From contig NZ_CP117255.1 in the NCBI RefSeq assembly GCF_003240565.2, positions 2,294,001 through 2,358,000 on the forward strand: DNA of 64,000 nt, in the 5' to 3' direction. This DNA comes from Rhizobium tumorigenes (GTDB lineage Bacteria; Pseudomonadota; Alphaproteobacteria; Rhizobiales; Rhizobiaceae). A program made the position numbers and the translations under genes. The notes beneath the pieces were generated by a model. That model worked only from the letters and a program-made list of their open reading frames with translations. It searched no databases and had not been told where the DNA came from. Below, piece after piece: positions 1-8,332 of this stretch (position 1 is its first letter; every line of letters starts with the position of its first letter).

Positions 1-618
1 AGCGACGAGGTTGCCGGCGGTAACCTCAAGCTTGCCGACACGACCAGCTATCGGTGCGCGGACCTGCGTGTAGTCGAGGTTGAGCTGGGCGGTCTGCAGG
101 GCTGCCTGGGCCGCCTGGACATTCGCCTGCGCTTCTGAATAGGCGCTCGCCCTGGTGTCGAGGTCGCTCTGCGAAATCGTCTTGTTGTCGGAAAGGCGAC
201 GACCGCGGTCGAGTTCGAGCTTGGCAAGATCGACGCGCGAAGCGGCGGCTTCGACCTGCGCCTTTGCCTGGGCAACGGCTGCCTGATAGGGCGCCGGATC
301 GATGGTCAGCAACAGGTCGCCAGGCTTTACCAGTGCTCCTTCGCGGAAGTTGACCGACTGGATGGCACCCGCGACGCGCGGACGGATGGACACCCGTTCG
401 ATCGCTTCAAGCCGTCCGGAAAACTCCTCCCACGCCGTCACGTCTGCAGCTGCAACGGTGGCGACGGTCACGGGAACGGCCGCCGGCGCCGCTGCCTTGG
501 CAGGCTCGCTGGCAACCGCGCCACGTGGCAGGTCTAGATAGAAGGCTGCTCCGGAAACCGATGCAGCAAGGCTTATGCCGGCGCCCCACAGGGCCCAGCG
601 CTTGTCTTTGGTTGTCAT
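1..618 (-). CDS. RND efflux periplasmic adaptor (MFP/HlyD family), 3' end outside window
   Basis: The gene enters at ATG 618 on the minus strand, with GGAGAG six bases upstream, and stays open to the left edge (about 206 residues seen). It begins with MTTKDKRW, one hydrophobic N-terminal segment (about residues 8-28), then the lipoyl half-motif (SIRPRVAGAIQSVNFREGALVKPG), a long Ala/Gln-rich helical hairpin (AQAKAQVEAAASR ... QAALQTAQLNLDYTQVRAP) and the second lipoyl half (IAGRVGKLEV). This order is typical of the adaptors that join an RND pump to its outer-membrane channel in the periplasm. The pump gene is expected just left of the window. The drug specificity cannot be read from the adaptor. 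Confidence 0.93.
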   Translation of the reverse strand, partial: MTTKDKRWALWGAGISLAASVSGAAFYLDLPRGAVASEPAKAAAPAAVPVTVATVAAADVTAWEEFSGRLEAIERVSIRPRVAGAIQSVNFREGALVKPGDLLLTIDPAPYQAAVAQAKAQVEAAASRVDLAKLELDRGRRLSDNKTISQSDLDTRASAYSEAQANVQAAQAALQTAQLNLDYTQVRAPIAGRVGKLEVTAGNLVA

Positions 619-677
619 TGCATTCTCTCCTTTTCAGCCCCGGCTTGGGATCCCGGGCTGCAGATCACTGGCTTCAA

Positions 678-1517
678 TCAGCCAGGCCGAACACGAATAT
701 CGTCTATGAAACTCTTGAAACTCTTGCAGATATCACCCTGCCAGGTTTGCTCGTCGGTCGATTGCCCGCCATAAATTCTTGCCCAGCCCATACCGGCGGG
801 CAGGATGCGCTGCTGGACAGAAACACCTGCCTTTTCCAGCAATTTACCGTATTCCACGCTCTCGTCGCGCAACGGATCGTCCTCTGCCGTCAACAGCAAG
901 GTCGGCGCCACGCCCGAGAGCCGCGAACAGAACCGCGGCGCGGCATAGGGATGACACACACCACCGAGGAAACCCAGATAGTGGTTCCAGCCCTCGCTCC
1001 AGCGTTCACGCATCCCGCTCCTGTCGGCGCACTGAAACGACTTGCTGCCCATGAACGGGTCTAGCAGAGGCGAGATCAGCACCTGGCCGTCGAGCATCCC
1101 AGGCATCTGGTCGCGCGCCTTCAGGGCAACGCCAGCTGCAAGGTTTCCGCCCGACTCTTCGCCGGCAACAAGTAAAAGCGACTTCTTGCCACCTAGCTCG
1201 CGCTTGCGGGCAAGATATTCCAATACGCCGTAGGCATATTCGAGCGACTTCGGAAAACCGTTGTCGGTCGGCCCACTGCAATCCGCATCGACGACGATGG
1301 CTCCGGCATCTGCCAGGCACTCCGCGACGGGACGACCAACATAGACCGCTTTGTCCAGAAAGGCGCCACCGTGAAGATATAGCACGACCGGCGCTGTCTT
1401 GTCGTCAAGCGAGTCACAGAACACACGCGCAGAAACCGGACCTGTGGCCACGCCTTCCAACACAACTTCCTTAAACGGGGCACGCATCGAGGGCTCCCAA
1501 CTGAGTGGATCGACCAA
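678..1517 (-). CDS. alpha/beta hydrolase (HSL/Aes-like), apparently lacking the catalytic histidine
   Basis: A 279-residue protein with the hormone-sensitive-lipase-type oxyanion motif HGG (residues 49-51) in LYLHGGAF and a nucleophile elbow GEESGG (Ser122) where GDSAGG is usual. The acidic residue lies in TAEDDPLRDE (about 213-214). In this family the histidine follows in a GMxHGF-like segment, but here it reads AGMGWARIYGG, and no histidine occurs after residue 189. So the triad looks incomplete: a degenerate or non-hydrolytic member, or a histidine supplied unusually. It is transcribed divergently from the LysR gene at 1658, its likely regulator. A start at Met11 (MRAPFKEVV) is possible. 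The substrate is unknown. Confidence 0.85.
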   Translation of the reverse strand: MVDPLSWEPSMRAPFKEVVLEGVATGPVSARVFCDSLDDKTAPVVLYLHGGAFLDKAVYVGRPVAECLADAGAIVVDADCSGPTDNGFPKSLEYAYGVLEYLARKRELGGKKSLLLVAGEESGGNLAAGVALKARDQMPGMLDGQVLISPLLDPFMGSKSFQCADRSGMRERWSEGWNHYLGFLGGVCHPYAAPRFCSRLSGVAPTLLLTAEDDPLRDESVEYGKLLEKAGVSVQQRILPAGMGWARIYGGQSTDEQTWQGDICKSFKSFIDDIRVRPG

Positions 1518-1657
1518 ACGAGATCAATTCCGCCTCATCTCTTGGGTGGAACATATTGTTATTCCGTTTTACAGATAAGTCCCCTATATTCGATCAGACT
1601 ATTCACGATCTCGAACAATGAGCTGTTTTCCATAAACCGGCTCAGGATGATTACAGG

Positions 1658-2569
1658 ATGGATCAGCTTTCCGCCATGCGCGCTTTCGCCCGTGTTGTCG
1701 AAACCGGCAATTTCACGCGCGCAGCCACGACCCTGTCGATGCCGAAGGCGACGGTAACGACACTCATTCAGGGGCTCGAACAGCACCTGCACACGAAATT
1801 GCTGAACCGCACGACCCGCCGTGTCATGGTGACTACCGACGGCGCCCTCTATTACGAGCGCGCGATCCAGATCCTTTCGGAAATCGAGGAGCTCGACGGC
1901 AGCGTCAGCAATTCGCAAAGCCTGCCGAGCGGCCGGCTGCGAGTCGAAATGGCCGGCGCCTTCGCCGACGAGATTGTCATCCCGGCGCTGTGCGACTTCC
2001 ACCTGCGGTATCCCGATATCCGCATCGACATGGGTGTCGGCGACCGGCTGGTGGATTATCTCGCCGAAAACGTCGATTGCGCCCTGCGCGCCGGCACCCC
2101 TACCGATCAGTCCCTGATTGCCCGGCGCGTCGGCGAAATCCCGATGGTCACCTGCGCCTCACCGCGCTACATCGAAAAATTCGGCACGCTTCAGTCCCCG
2201 CAGGACATCGAAACCGGACACTTCGCCGTCAATTACTTTCGCGCCCAGACGGGAAAGACGATACCGTTCGAGTTCTCCAGAGCCAACGAGACGTTCGAAA
2301 TCAGCCCCACCTACATCCTGTCGGTCAATGATAGCAGAAGCTTCGTCAACGCCGCGCTGAGCGGCCTCGGCATTATCCAGGCTCCCGCCTTCATGATCCG
2401 CGAAGCGCTGGCCGATGGGAAGCTTGTGCGAATGCTTCCCGATTGGCACCGCGACCCCCTGCCCCTGCACATCGTCTATCCGCCGAACCGGCATCTCAGC
2501 AACAAGGTCCGCGTCTTCGTCGACTGGCTGGCAAAGCTGCTGGTCACCTCGCGCATCGGTGATCTCTGA
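1658..2569 (+). CDS. LysR-family transcriptional regulator
   Basis: A 303-residue protein with the standard LysR layout: N-terminal winged HTH (MDQLSAMRAFARVVETGNFTRAATTLSMPKATVTTLIQGLEQHL, roughly residues 1-60), a linker helix and a two-lobed effector-binding domain. It belongs to the broad CrgA/DmlR-type group (single-domain start MDxLxAMRAFxRVVExGSF). It is divergent from the alpha/beta hydrolase gene across a 140-base AT-rich spacer that must hold both promoters, the usual arrangement for a LysR protein controlling its neighbour and itself. The effector is unknown. Confidence 0.95.
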   Translation: MDQLSAMRAFARVVETGNFTRAATTLSMPKATVTTLIQGLEQHLHTKLLNRTTRRVMVTTDGALYYERAIQILSEIEELDGSVSNSQSLPSGRLRVEMAGAFADEIVIPALCDFHLRYPDIRIDMGVGDRLVDYLAENVDCALRAGTPTDQSLIARRVGEIPMVTCASPRYIEKFGTLQSPQDIETGHFAVNYFRAQTGKTIPFEFSRANETFEISPTYILSVNDSRSFVNAALSGLGIIQAPAFMIREALADGKLVRMLPDWHRDPLPLHIVYPPNRHLSNKVRVFVDWLAKLLVTSRIGDL

Positions 2570-2587
2570 TGCATGGCATCGACAGGG

Positions 2588-3355
2588 TCATCTCCGGCGC
2601 ATCTGCGTGGGGCTGCCGCCTGTCAGGCGTCGGAACATGGCAATGAAGGCCGAGGCGCTGCCGTAGCCCAGTTCTTGCGCCACCCGGCGCACTGGCATGT
2701 CGGCTTCGAGCATCGCCAGCGCTGCGACCAGCTTCAATCGCTGCCGCCAGTCGTTGAACGACATTCCAAGCTCGTCCTGGCATCGTCTCGAAAGGGTCCG
2801 CTCGGTGGTTTTCATCATCCGTGCCCATTCTTCGAGGGACCGGCGATCCCCTGGCGACTCCTGCAAGGCGGACAGCACAGGTCCGAGCAAGGTATCGACG
2901 GACAGCGGCAGATAGCTTTCGCAGCGTTCCGCCAGCCGTATCTGGTCGACCAGCACCTGCGCCAGCCGTAGATCCTCCGTCGTTTGCGGCACGCCGACGT
3001 CGCGGATCGCAAAGTCCGCCAGAACAGCCTTCAACAGGGGACTGAGGCTGAGCGTCTGCGGAACGGGCGGCAGGTCAGCACACAACTCTCGCGCGACATA
3101 CACCGTGACGTAGCGAACATCATGCCTGATCCACGCTTCATGCAGAGTGTCGGGCGGTAGCCATATGCCGTAATGTGGTGGGGAGAGATAGCGGATACCT
3201 TCGATATCCAGTTCCGCGACGCCGACGAGCGCATAGTTCAGCTCGCCCCACTCCTGGCTTTTGGCCGGAAAGACCGTACCTCCAACATAACTCTCGGTTC
3301 GAAAAGAAACCGGGGCTGGCGGCTGTCCGTCAAGGCGTGGCGATCGAAACGACAT
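2588..3355 (-). CDS. AraC-family regulator (NimR/YeaM-like)
   Basis: A 255-residue protein with an N-terminal cupin-like sensor (about residues 20-80, including PPHYGIWLPPDTLHEAWIRHDVRYVTVYV) and a C-terminal AraC double HTH (about 150-255: LEEWARMMKTTERTLSRRCQDELGMSFNDWRQRLKL, then VRRVAQELGYGSASAFIAMFRRLTGGSPTQMRRR). Organisation and motif wording match the NimR-type regulators that sit beside small-molecule exporters. Here it is divergent from the DMT exporter at 3467 with a 111-base shared promoter region, so local control of that exporter is likely (inference). Confidence 0.93.
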   Translation of the reverse strand: MSFRSPRLDGQPPAPVSFRTESYVGGTVFPAKSQEWGELNYALVGVAELDIEGIRYLSPPHYGIWLPPDTLHEAWIRHDVRYVTVYVARELCADLPPVPQTLSLSPLLKAVLADFAIRDVGVPQTTEDLRLAQVLVDQIRLAERCESYLPLSVDTLLGPVLSALQESPGDRRSLEEWARMMKTTERTLSRRCQDELGMSFNDWRQRLKLVAALAMLEADMPVRRVAQELGYGSASAFIAMFRRLTGGSPTQMRRR

Positions 3356-3466
3356 GGCGGGTTTCCGGGATTGGCTTTCTGGAATTCGCTATATACCACT
3401 AATCGGACAACCGCTAAACACACCGCTGCAGCAGACATCTCCATTATTCGTTCTGCGGGAAAATCC

Positions 3467-4423
3467 ATGGCCGACGGAAAATCCATCGAGACAGCCTCGC
3501 CGCTGACCCCGGCTTCGGCCTTCGCGCCGTTTGCGACCGTGCTGATCTGGTCCGGCAATGTCATTGTCACGGAGGCGGCATTCGATGTCATCGCTCCGGG
3601 ATCGATCGCGTTTTACCGCTGGCTGATCGCTCTCCTCGTTTTGCTGCCCTTCGTCGCCAAGGCAGCTTGGCAACAGCGAGCCGTCGCGGCGCGTCACTGG
3701 TTGCAACTGGCAGTGCTAGGAGCGCTTGGCATGGTCGTCTACCAGAGCCTTGCCTATGAGGCGGCGAAGACCACGACCGCCGTCAACATGGGCGTTATGC
3801 TGGCTCTGATGCCGCTGATGTCGGCGCTGCTTGCAAGCCTGCTTGCCGCGGAAAGACTATCGTTCAACCGTCTCGCCGGCGGCGCCGTATCGCTCGCTGG
3901 CCTCGTCTACCTCACGTCGCACGGCCATCCCGCCACGCTCCTGACCGGTGGATTTCACCTCGGCGATGGCCTGATGCTGATCGCGATTGCGGCAAACTCG
4001 CTCTACGGCGTTCTGCTGAAGCGCTGGACCATTCCGCTGTCGCTCTGGCTGCAGCTGTTCTGGCAGATCGCCTTTGCGACCTTGATGCTGGTTCCCGTCT
4101 GGCTGATGGGGACGATTTCGCCGATCACGATGGCAAACCTGCCGCTCATCCTCTACGCCGCCATCCCCACATCCCTGATTGCGCCACTCTATTGGATGAC
4201 GGCGATCCGCAGGCTCGGCGCCGCGCGCACGGCCCTCTTCATCAACCTTCTCCCGGTCGTCGTCGCCATTCTCGCCTGGGCGATCCTGAAGGAGGAGCTG
4301 CACGCCTACCACGCCATCGGTGGTGCACTTGCGCTAGCAGGCGTCAGCATCGGCCTACGCCAGAGCAAACCCTCTCGCGTAACCGCAAAAGCCGCCACCG
4401 ACCCTGTTCAACACAGGTCGTGA
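3467..4423 (+). CDS. EamA/DMT-family membrane transporter
   Basis: A 318-residue inner-membrane protein with ten predicted hydrophobic segments arranged as two EamA repeats. It starts MADGKSIETASPLTPASAFAPFATVLIWSGNVIVTEAAFDVIAPGSIAFYRW; the phrase IAFYRW near the end of the first repeat unit and the closing ILKEELHAYHAIGGALALAGV are typical of DMT exporters. ATG 3467 is preferred over upstream in-frame starts because the residues before it are not membrane-like and run into the divergent AraC gene. Families of this kind export amino acids, metabolites or drugs; the substrate cannot be read here. It is paired with the AraC regulator on the other strand. Confidence 0.92.
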   Translation: MADGKSIETASPLTPASAFAPFATVLIWSGNVIVTEAAFDVIAPGSIAFYRWLIALLVLLPFVAKAAWQQRAVAARHWLQLAVLGALGMVVYQSLAYEAAKTTTAVNMGVMLALMPLMSALLASLLAAERLSFNRLAGGAVSLAGLVYLTSHGHPATLLTGGFHLGDGLMLIAIAANSLYGVLLKRWTIPLSLWLQLFWQIAFATLMLVPVWLMGTISPITMANLPLILYAAIPTSLIAPLYWMTAIRRLGAARTALFINLLPVVVAILAWAILKEELHAYHAIGGALALAGVSIGLRQSKPSRVTAKAATDPVQHRS

Positions 4424-4596
4424 TCTCCCAGCAAATACAATCTTAGGGCGATTTTTCTATCTTGCCCTTCACCACTTCGACTATGACTGAGAGCGTCGGT
4501 AGCGAAAGCAGCAGGCACCGTGGCCAGCGGTGCATCGAGGAAGACGGGCCTCCTCGACCCAGGCGAGGGCCTCGTTACCGAAAACGGAGGTGATCT

Positions 4597-4686
4597 ATGT
4601 GGTACATACCGCTTAGTTTCACGCTTTTGCTAAGAAAAACCCGCACAGGCTGGTCAATGACCGTGCGGGTCCAATTCTTAGCATAA
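4597..4686 (+). CDS. possible 29-residue small protein or leader peptide
   Basis: ATG 4597 is preceded by GGAGGTGATC (4587-4596), a full 10-base complement to the 3' end of 16S rRNA, which is exceptional in this window. The ORF reads MWYIPLSFTLLLRKTRTG followed by WSMTVRVQFLA: a short hydrophobic start, then basic residues. It lies almost wholly inside the long hairpin 4623-4690, so translation and folding would compete, as in leader peptides or small structured-mRNA toxins. No homologue is recognised and it might be part of a non-coding RNA. Confidence 0.4.
   Translation: MWYIPLSFTLLLRKTRTGWSMTVRVQFLA
4640..4669 (-). terminator. hairpin with U-tract on the minus strand
   Basis: Arms CCCGCAC (4640-4646) and GTGCGGG (4663-4669). 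Read on the minus strand the stem is followed directly by TTTTTC, a rho-independent terminator signature. On the plus strand the same stem lacks a T-run. No convincing minus-strand gene lies upstream, so it may end an antisense RNA or be part of the structured plus-strand RNA. Confidence 0.5.
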
Positions 4687-4902
4687 AAGCAAAACGGTGG
4701 GTGGAGTTAGCGCTCCATCCACCACTCCAAGATATGTCGAAACAGCCAATTTTGCAAGCACTGTATCAAGCTCACCGAGCCGATCCCAAGACCACCCTCG
4801 AATTTAGTTGAACTATAAAATATCTCGTGATCATATGCTTGCGAGACGGCAGGGGACCCCGCCTCAAGCCGACCAAACGAAACGCGCGCCCGCGAGACTC
4901 CC

Positions 4903-6183
4903 ATGAACGCTGCAGCTTCCGACACTACGTTTACCGGCGAAAACGGCTTTCCGGTCGAGGAATTGCGCGGCATGTTTCCGGCACTGCAGAAGGCCGGCGA
5001 TTTTGTCTTTCTCGACAACGCCGGCGGCGCACAGGTGCCGCAGGCTGTTGTCGATGCGGTCGCAAACCACCTCATCGACTTCAACGTCCAGCGCATGGCC
5101 AAATACCAGCACAGCCAAGGGGTCGACCGTAATCTCGATGAGGCACGCGAAACCGTTGGCCTGCTCGTCAACGCCTACCGACCGGAAGAAATCTCCTTCG
5201 GCCTGAACGCCACATCTTTCATCCGGCTCGTCAGCCTCGGCATTGCCAGGATGCTGGAAACACGCAACGAGATCATCGTCACCGACATGGACCATGACGC
5301 CAACATCGCCACTTGGATGGCGCTGGAGGCCGATGGCGCCAGGATCATCTGGTGGCACATGCGCGAAGACGGTACGCTGCATACGGATGATCTGAAGCCG
5401 CTGCTGTCGGAGCGCACCCGCCTCGTCGCCTGCACCGTCACGGCCCATTCGATCGGCACCATCGTCGATGTCAAGACGGTCGGGCAGCTGGCCCATGCTG
5501 CCGGCGCCGAAGTCTTTCTCGACAGCGTCCACTACGGCCCGCACGGCCTGATCGACGTGCAGGACTGGAATTGCGACTATCTCGTCTGCTCCGGCTACAA
5601 GAATTTCTCGCCACACATGGGTTTTCTCTGGGGCCGCTACGATGCGCTGGTCAAGCTGCCGACATTCAAGGAAGACTTCATTCCGGATGTCCCGCCCTAC
5701 AAGATCGAGGTCGGCACCTTCGCCTACGAGAACGTGGCCGGCATGAACGCTGCCGTCAAATATCTGGAAACCCTCGGCCGCCGTTTCCTGCCCGCCGGAG
5801 AACACTCCCGACGCGCTGCCATAGCCGCCGCCATGGGCGCCATCCGCGCCTACGAAATGACCCTGTCACGCGAATTGCTGGCAATCCTCAAGCGTCACGG
5901 CGCGGTGATCTACGGCATCTCCGACGAGACCGACATTGCCGGTCGCGTGCCGACAATATGCTTCAACATCCCCGGCATCACGCCCCAGCAGATTGCCGGT
6001 CAGATGGGCGAAGCCGGCATCGGCCTGCGCGACGGACACATGTTCGCCCCGCGCCTGATGAAACGTCTAGGCCTGACCATGGAACAAGGCGCGCTCAGGA
6101 TTTCCATGGTGCACTACAACACCCTGGCCGAAGCCGCCCGCTTCGACCTGGTCCTCGGCAACATCATCGCCCGCCATCGGTGA
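4903..6183 (+). CDS. class V aminotransferase-fold PLP enzyme (cysteine desulfurase-like, no active-site Cys)
   Basis: A 426-residue fold-type I PLP protein. The Schiff-base lysine is in [10 protein letters not shown] (Lys233), the ring-stacking histidine in DMDHDANIA (His131) and the PLP-binding Asp in [11 protein letters not shown] (Asp207). SufS-type desulfurases have RAGHHCA near the C-terminus; here the matching segment is RDGHMFAPR, so the sulfur-carrying cysteine is absent and a desulfurase role is unlikely. It belongs to the cysteine-desulfurase-like group whose members act as lyases, epimerases or aminotransferases on unusual amino acids. It faces the flavin monooxygenase gene at 6193 tail to tail with a 9-base gap. 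The substrate is unknown. Confidence 0.9.
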   Translation: MNAAASDTTFTGENGFPVEELRGMFPALQKAGDFVFLDNAGGAQVPQAVVDAVANHLIDFNVQRMAKYQHSQGVDRNLDEARETVGLLVNAYRPEEISFGLNATSFIRLVSLGIARMLETRNEIIVTDMDHDANIATWMALEADGARIIWWHMREDGTLHTDDLKPLLSERTRLVACTVTAHSIGTIVDVKTVGQLAHAAGAEVFLDSVHYGPHGLIDVQDWNCDYLVCSGYKNFSPHMGFLWGRYDALVKLPTFKEDFIPDVPPYKIEVGTFAYENVAGMNAAVKYLETLGRRFLPAGEHSRRAAIAAAMGAIRAYEMTLSRELLAILKRHGAVIYGISDETDIAGRVPTICFNIPGITPQQIAGQMGEAGIGLRDGHMFAPRLMKRLGLTMEQGALRISMVHYNTLAEAARFDLVLGNIIARHR

Positions 6184-6192
6184 AATGCATTC

Positions 6193-7284
6193 TCACCTCC
6201 GATACCCCGCCTGCCGCAGGATCGGCAGCACGCGGTCGCAGAAATATGGCAGTTCCTGCGTGTAGTTGACGAAGGACAGGGCTATGCCGGCATAGCCTTT
6301 TTCGCTGATCTCGATCATTTCAGCGGCGATGCTCTCCGGCGTCCCGATCAGCGGATAGCTTCCGGCACCGCCTGCAAAGCGCTGGCGATAGCGATCATAG
6401 GCTCCGGCATCATGCGATTGTGAGAACTCCTTCTTGCCTGCCATATGGGCCTCGACCGCCTCGTGATCGGCCATGTTGACGGCGTAGCGCGTGTAATAGT
6501 CCTCCGCTTGCCGCCGGCTCTCGCGGCAGACGACATGGCAGACGGTGTAGACGCCGACATCACGGCCTTTGGCCTCCGCCCGCTCGCGGATATCGGCAAC
6601 CGGCTTTCCGGCATCCGCCATCTCCGTGAACGTGGTGAACAGGTAATCACAATGGGCTGCGGCGAAATCCCGACCCGGACCGCCGAAGGCCGCATTCATG
6701 GTGACCGGCCTCGGCATCTGCAGGCTCGCCGGCCGGCTGACGGCATCCTTCAGGCTGTAATAGACCCCGTTGAAATCGAAGGGCTGATCGGGGCCGTAGG
6801 CGCGCTCGACAATATCGAGCCACTCGGCTGCCTGATAATAGCCCTTCTCGACCAGGGGCGTGCCGAACATGCCGAATTCCTTTGGGTTCCAGCCGCAGAC
6901 GATGTTGAGGCCTGCCCTGCCGCCGCTGACATGGTCGACCGTCGCCAGCGATTTTGCGGCGTAGAGCGGATGAACGAGTGGCACGTGAACGGTCATGAAC
7001 AGGCCAATCTGCTTGGTCGAGGCGGCCAGCGCCGCTGCCCAGGTGAAAGTCTCGAACGACCATTCGCGCACCCGGTTGCGGCCACCGAAACCGCGCCAGC
7101 GGGCAATCGGCAGCAGGAATTCCAGCCCGGCGCAGTCGGCGATCTTTGCCGCAGCAAGATTATCCTCCCAGCTTGCCGTCCACCGCTCCGGCACATCGGT
7201 GATCGCCAGCCCACCATCGGCATTGGTCGAAAACACGCCGAGCTTCAGCCTGTTCGGCCCCTTGAGCGGATGCTGCATGATCAT
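6193..7284 (-). CDS. LLM-class flavin-dependent monooxygenase (RutA/SfnG-like)
   Basis: A 363-residue bacterial-luciferase-fold protein that would use FMNH2 and O2 in the cytoplasm. Family signatures are FLLPIARWRGFGG near residue 58, the SGGRAGLNIVCGWNPKEFGMFG segment, and the late GTPESIAAEMIEISEKGYAGIALSFVNY. The wording is closest to RutA and dimethylsulfone monooxygenase SfnG, which cleave C-N or C-S bonds. No flavin reductase is adjacent. The start at 7284 has GGAGAAACC just upstream. It is convergent with the PLP enzyme and divergent from the aldolase at 7419, suggesting one small catabolic unit. The substrate is not inferable. Confidence 0.92.
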   Translation of the reverse strand: MIMQHPLKGPNRLKLGVFSTNADGGLAITDVPERWTASWEDNLAAAKIADCAGLEFLLPIARWRGFGGRNRVREWSFETFTWAAALAASTKQIGLFMTVHVPLVHPLYAAKSLATVDHVSGGRAGLNIVCGWNPKEFGMFGTPLVEKGYYQAAEWLDIVERAYGPDQPFDFNGVYYSLKDAVSRPASLQMPRPVTMNAAFGGPGRDFAAAHCDYLFTTFTEMADAGKPVADIRERAEAKGRDVGVYTVCHVVCRESRRQAEDYYTRYAVNMADHEAVEAHMAGKKEFSQSHDAGAYDRYRQRFAGGAGSYPLIGTPESIAAEMIEISEKGYAGIALSFVNYTQELPYFCDRVLPILRQAGYRR

Positions 7285-7418
7285 GGTTTCTCCCTCACCT
7301 TTCCAGTCAGGCTACGTCCGGGATAAAATATTTCAAGCCTAAAATAGATTTCCCTTTCGCGAGCTTTGCGTTTAGGTTTATCGATGAACGAACCAATGCC
7401 GCCATCCGGGGATCCACC

Positions 7419-8183
7419 ATGACCAGTTTTCGCCAGCGCTGCCTCGACCGCGCTCCGCTGATTGGCACGTTCTCGGCCATCCCCCACCCTGTCGCCGTGG
7501 AAGTCGTGGCAATGGCAGGCGTCGATTTTCTCTGCGTCGACTGGGAGCACGCGCAGATCAGCCGCGAGCGCATCGAGGATCTCATTCGCGCCGCCGACGT
7601 GCATCGCGTGCCTGCAATTGTCCGTGTGCCCGGCCATGCGCCGGAATCCATCGCCGCCGTTCTCGATGCCGGAGCAGCCGGCGTGCTGGTGCCGCGCATC
7701 TCCAATGCCGCCGAGGCCAGGGCCGCAGTGATGGCAACGCGCTACCCGCCGGTCGGCGAGCGAGGCGTTGGCCCAGGTCGTGCCGCAGCCTACGGCTATC
7801 GCATCCCGGACTACCTCGCGACAGCCAATGAATCCCTCGTTCTCGCCATCCAGGTAGAGACGGCGGATGGCCTTGCCAATATCGGAGAGATCGCGGCAGT
7901 CGAGGGCGTTGATATCATTTTCATCGGCCCCGGCGACCTATCGGTGTCGATCGATGCGCTTGGACCAGATGGCAAGGACAGGCTCGACAAGGCCATTCGT
8001 ACCATCACGGAAACGGCGCTTGCAGCCGGCCGGACTGTTGGCATTTTCCGCCCCTCGACATCAGATATCGCGACCTGGTCGGCGGCCGGCATCAGTTTCT
8101 TTATGCTGGCCAGCGACACGATGTTTCTCGGAGCCGCCATGGCGGAAAACGCTGCAAAAGCGCGCAATTCTTGCGTTCACTAG
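7419..8183 (+). CDS. HpcH/HpaI-type aldolase
   Basis: A 254-residue class II pyruvate aldolase. It carries the family landmarks: VDWEHAQISRERI near residue 42 (Glu/His region), the RVPG turn, VLVPRISNAAEARAAV with the phosphate-or-carboxylate-binding Arg, YPPVGERGVGPGRAAAYG, the metal-binding Glu in QVETADGLANI, and IFIGPGDLSVSI with the metal-binding Asp. Such enzymes cleave 4-hydroxy-2-oxo acids to pyruvate and an aldehyde. GGGGATCC lies before ATG 7419. The neighbouring PLP enzymes suggest that a transaminated hydroxy-oxo acid is the substrate (inference). Confidence 0.94.
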   Translation: MTSFRQRCLDRAPLIGTFSAIPHPVAVEVVAMAGVDFLCVDWEHAQISRERIEDLIRAADVHRVPAIVRVPGHAPESIAAVLDAGAAGVLVPRISNAAEARAAVMATRYPPVGERGVGPGRAAAYGYRIPDYLATANESLVLAIQVETADGLANIGEIAAVEGVDIIFIGPGDLSVSIDALGPDGKDRLDKAIRTITETALAAGRTVGIFRPSTSDIATWSAAGISFFMLASDTMFLGAAMAENAAKARNSCVH

Positions 8184-8332
8184 AAATATATATTTAGGGT
8201 AAGGCTATCAAAGACTTGGCGCCTGTTTCTAAGCTCCGGAAATGTGCTTTTTCCCAAGACTTTTTAAGCTTCAAATTTTTTTCTTGAAATGCCCTTCGTT
8301 TTGGATAACCATTCGAAATCAAGGGGTGATCC

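Larger units (their letters stand above)
4500..4690 (+). ncRNA. candidate structured RNA / leader in the 480-base gap 4424-4902
   Basis: The gap between the exporter and the class V aminotransferase holds a run of perfect short stems on the plus strand: GCACCG/CGGTGC (4515-4520 with 4528-4533), CGAGGA/TCCTCG (4536-4541 with 4551-4556), CGAG/CTCG (4564-4567 with 4571-4574) and CCG-AAAA-CGG (4578-4587). These are followed by a 10-base Shine-Dalgarno match and a small ORF lying in a long hairpin (4623-4690, outer arms of 14 bases with a 2-base bulge, inner arms of 7). Such density of stems is not expected by chance in a spacer. I do not recognise a named RNA family. The rest of the gap (4691-4902) shows no gene. 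Confidence 0.5.

Noticed and set aside
4903..6183. Cysteine desulfurase (SufS/CsdA)
   Set aside because: The segment that should hold the persulfide cysteine reads RDGHMFAPR, and no Suf or Isc partners are adjacent.
6445..7326. 293-codon plus-strand open frame over the flavin monooxygenase gene
   Set aside because: Antisense to the RutA/SfnG-like enzyme, whose motifs are continuous on the other strand.
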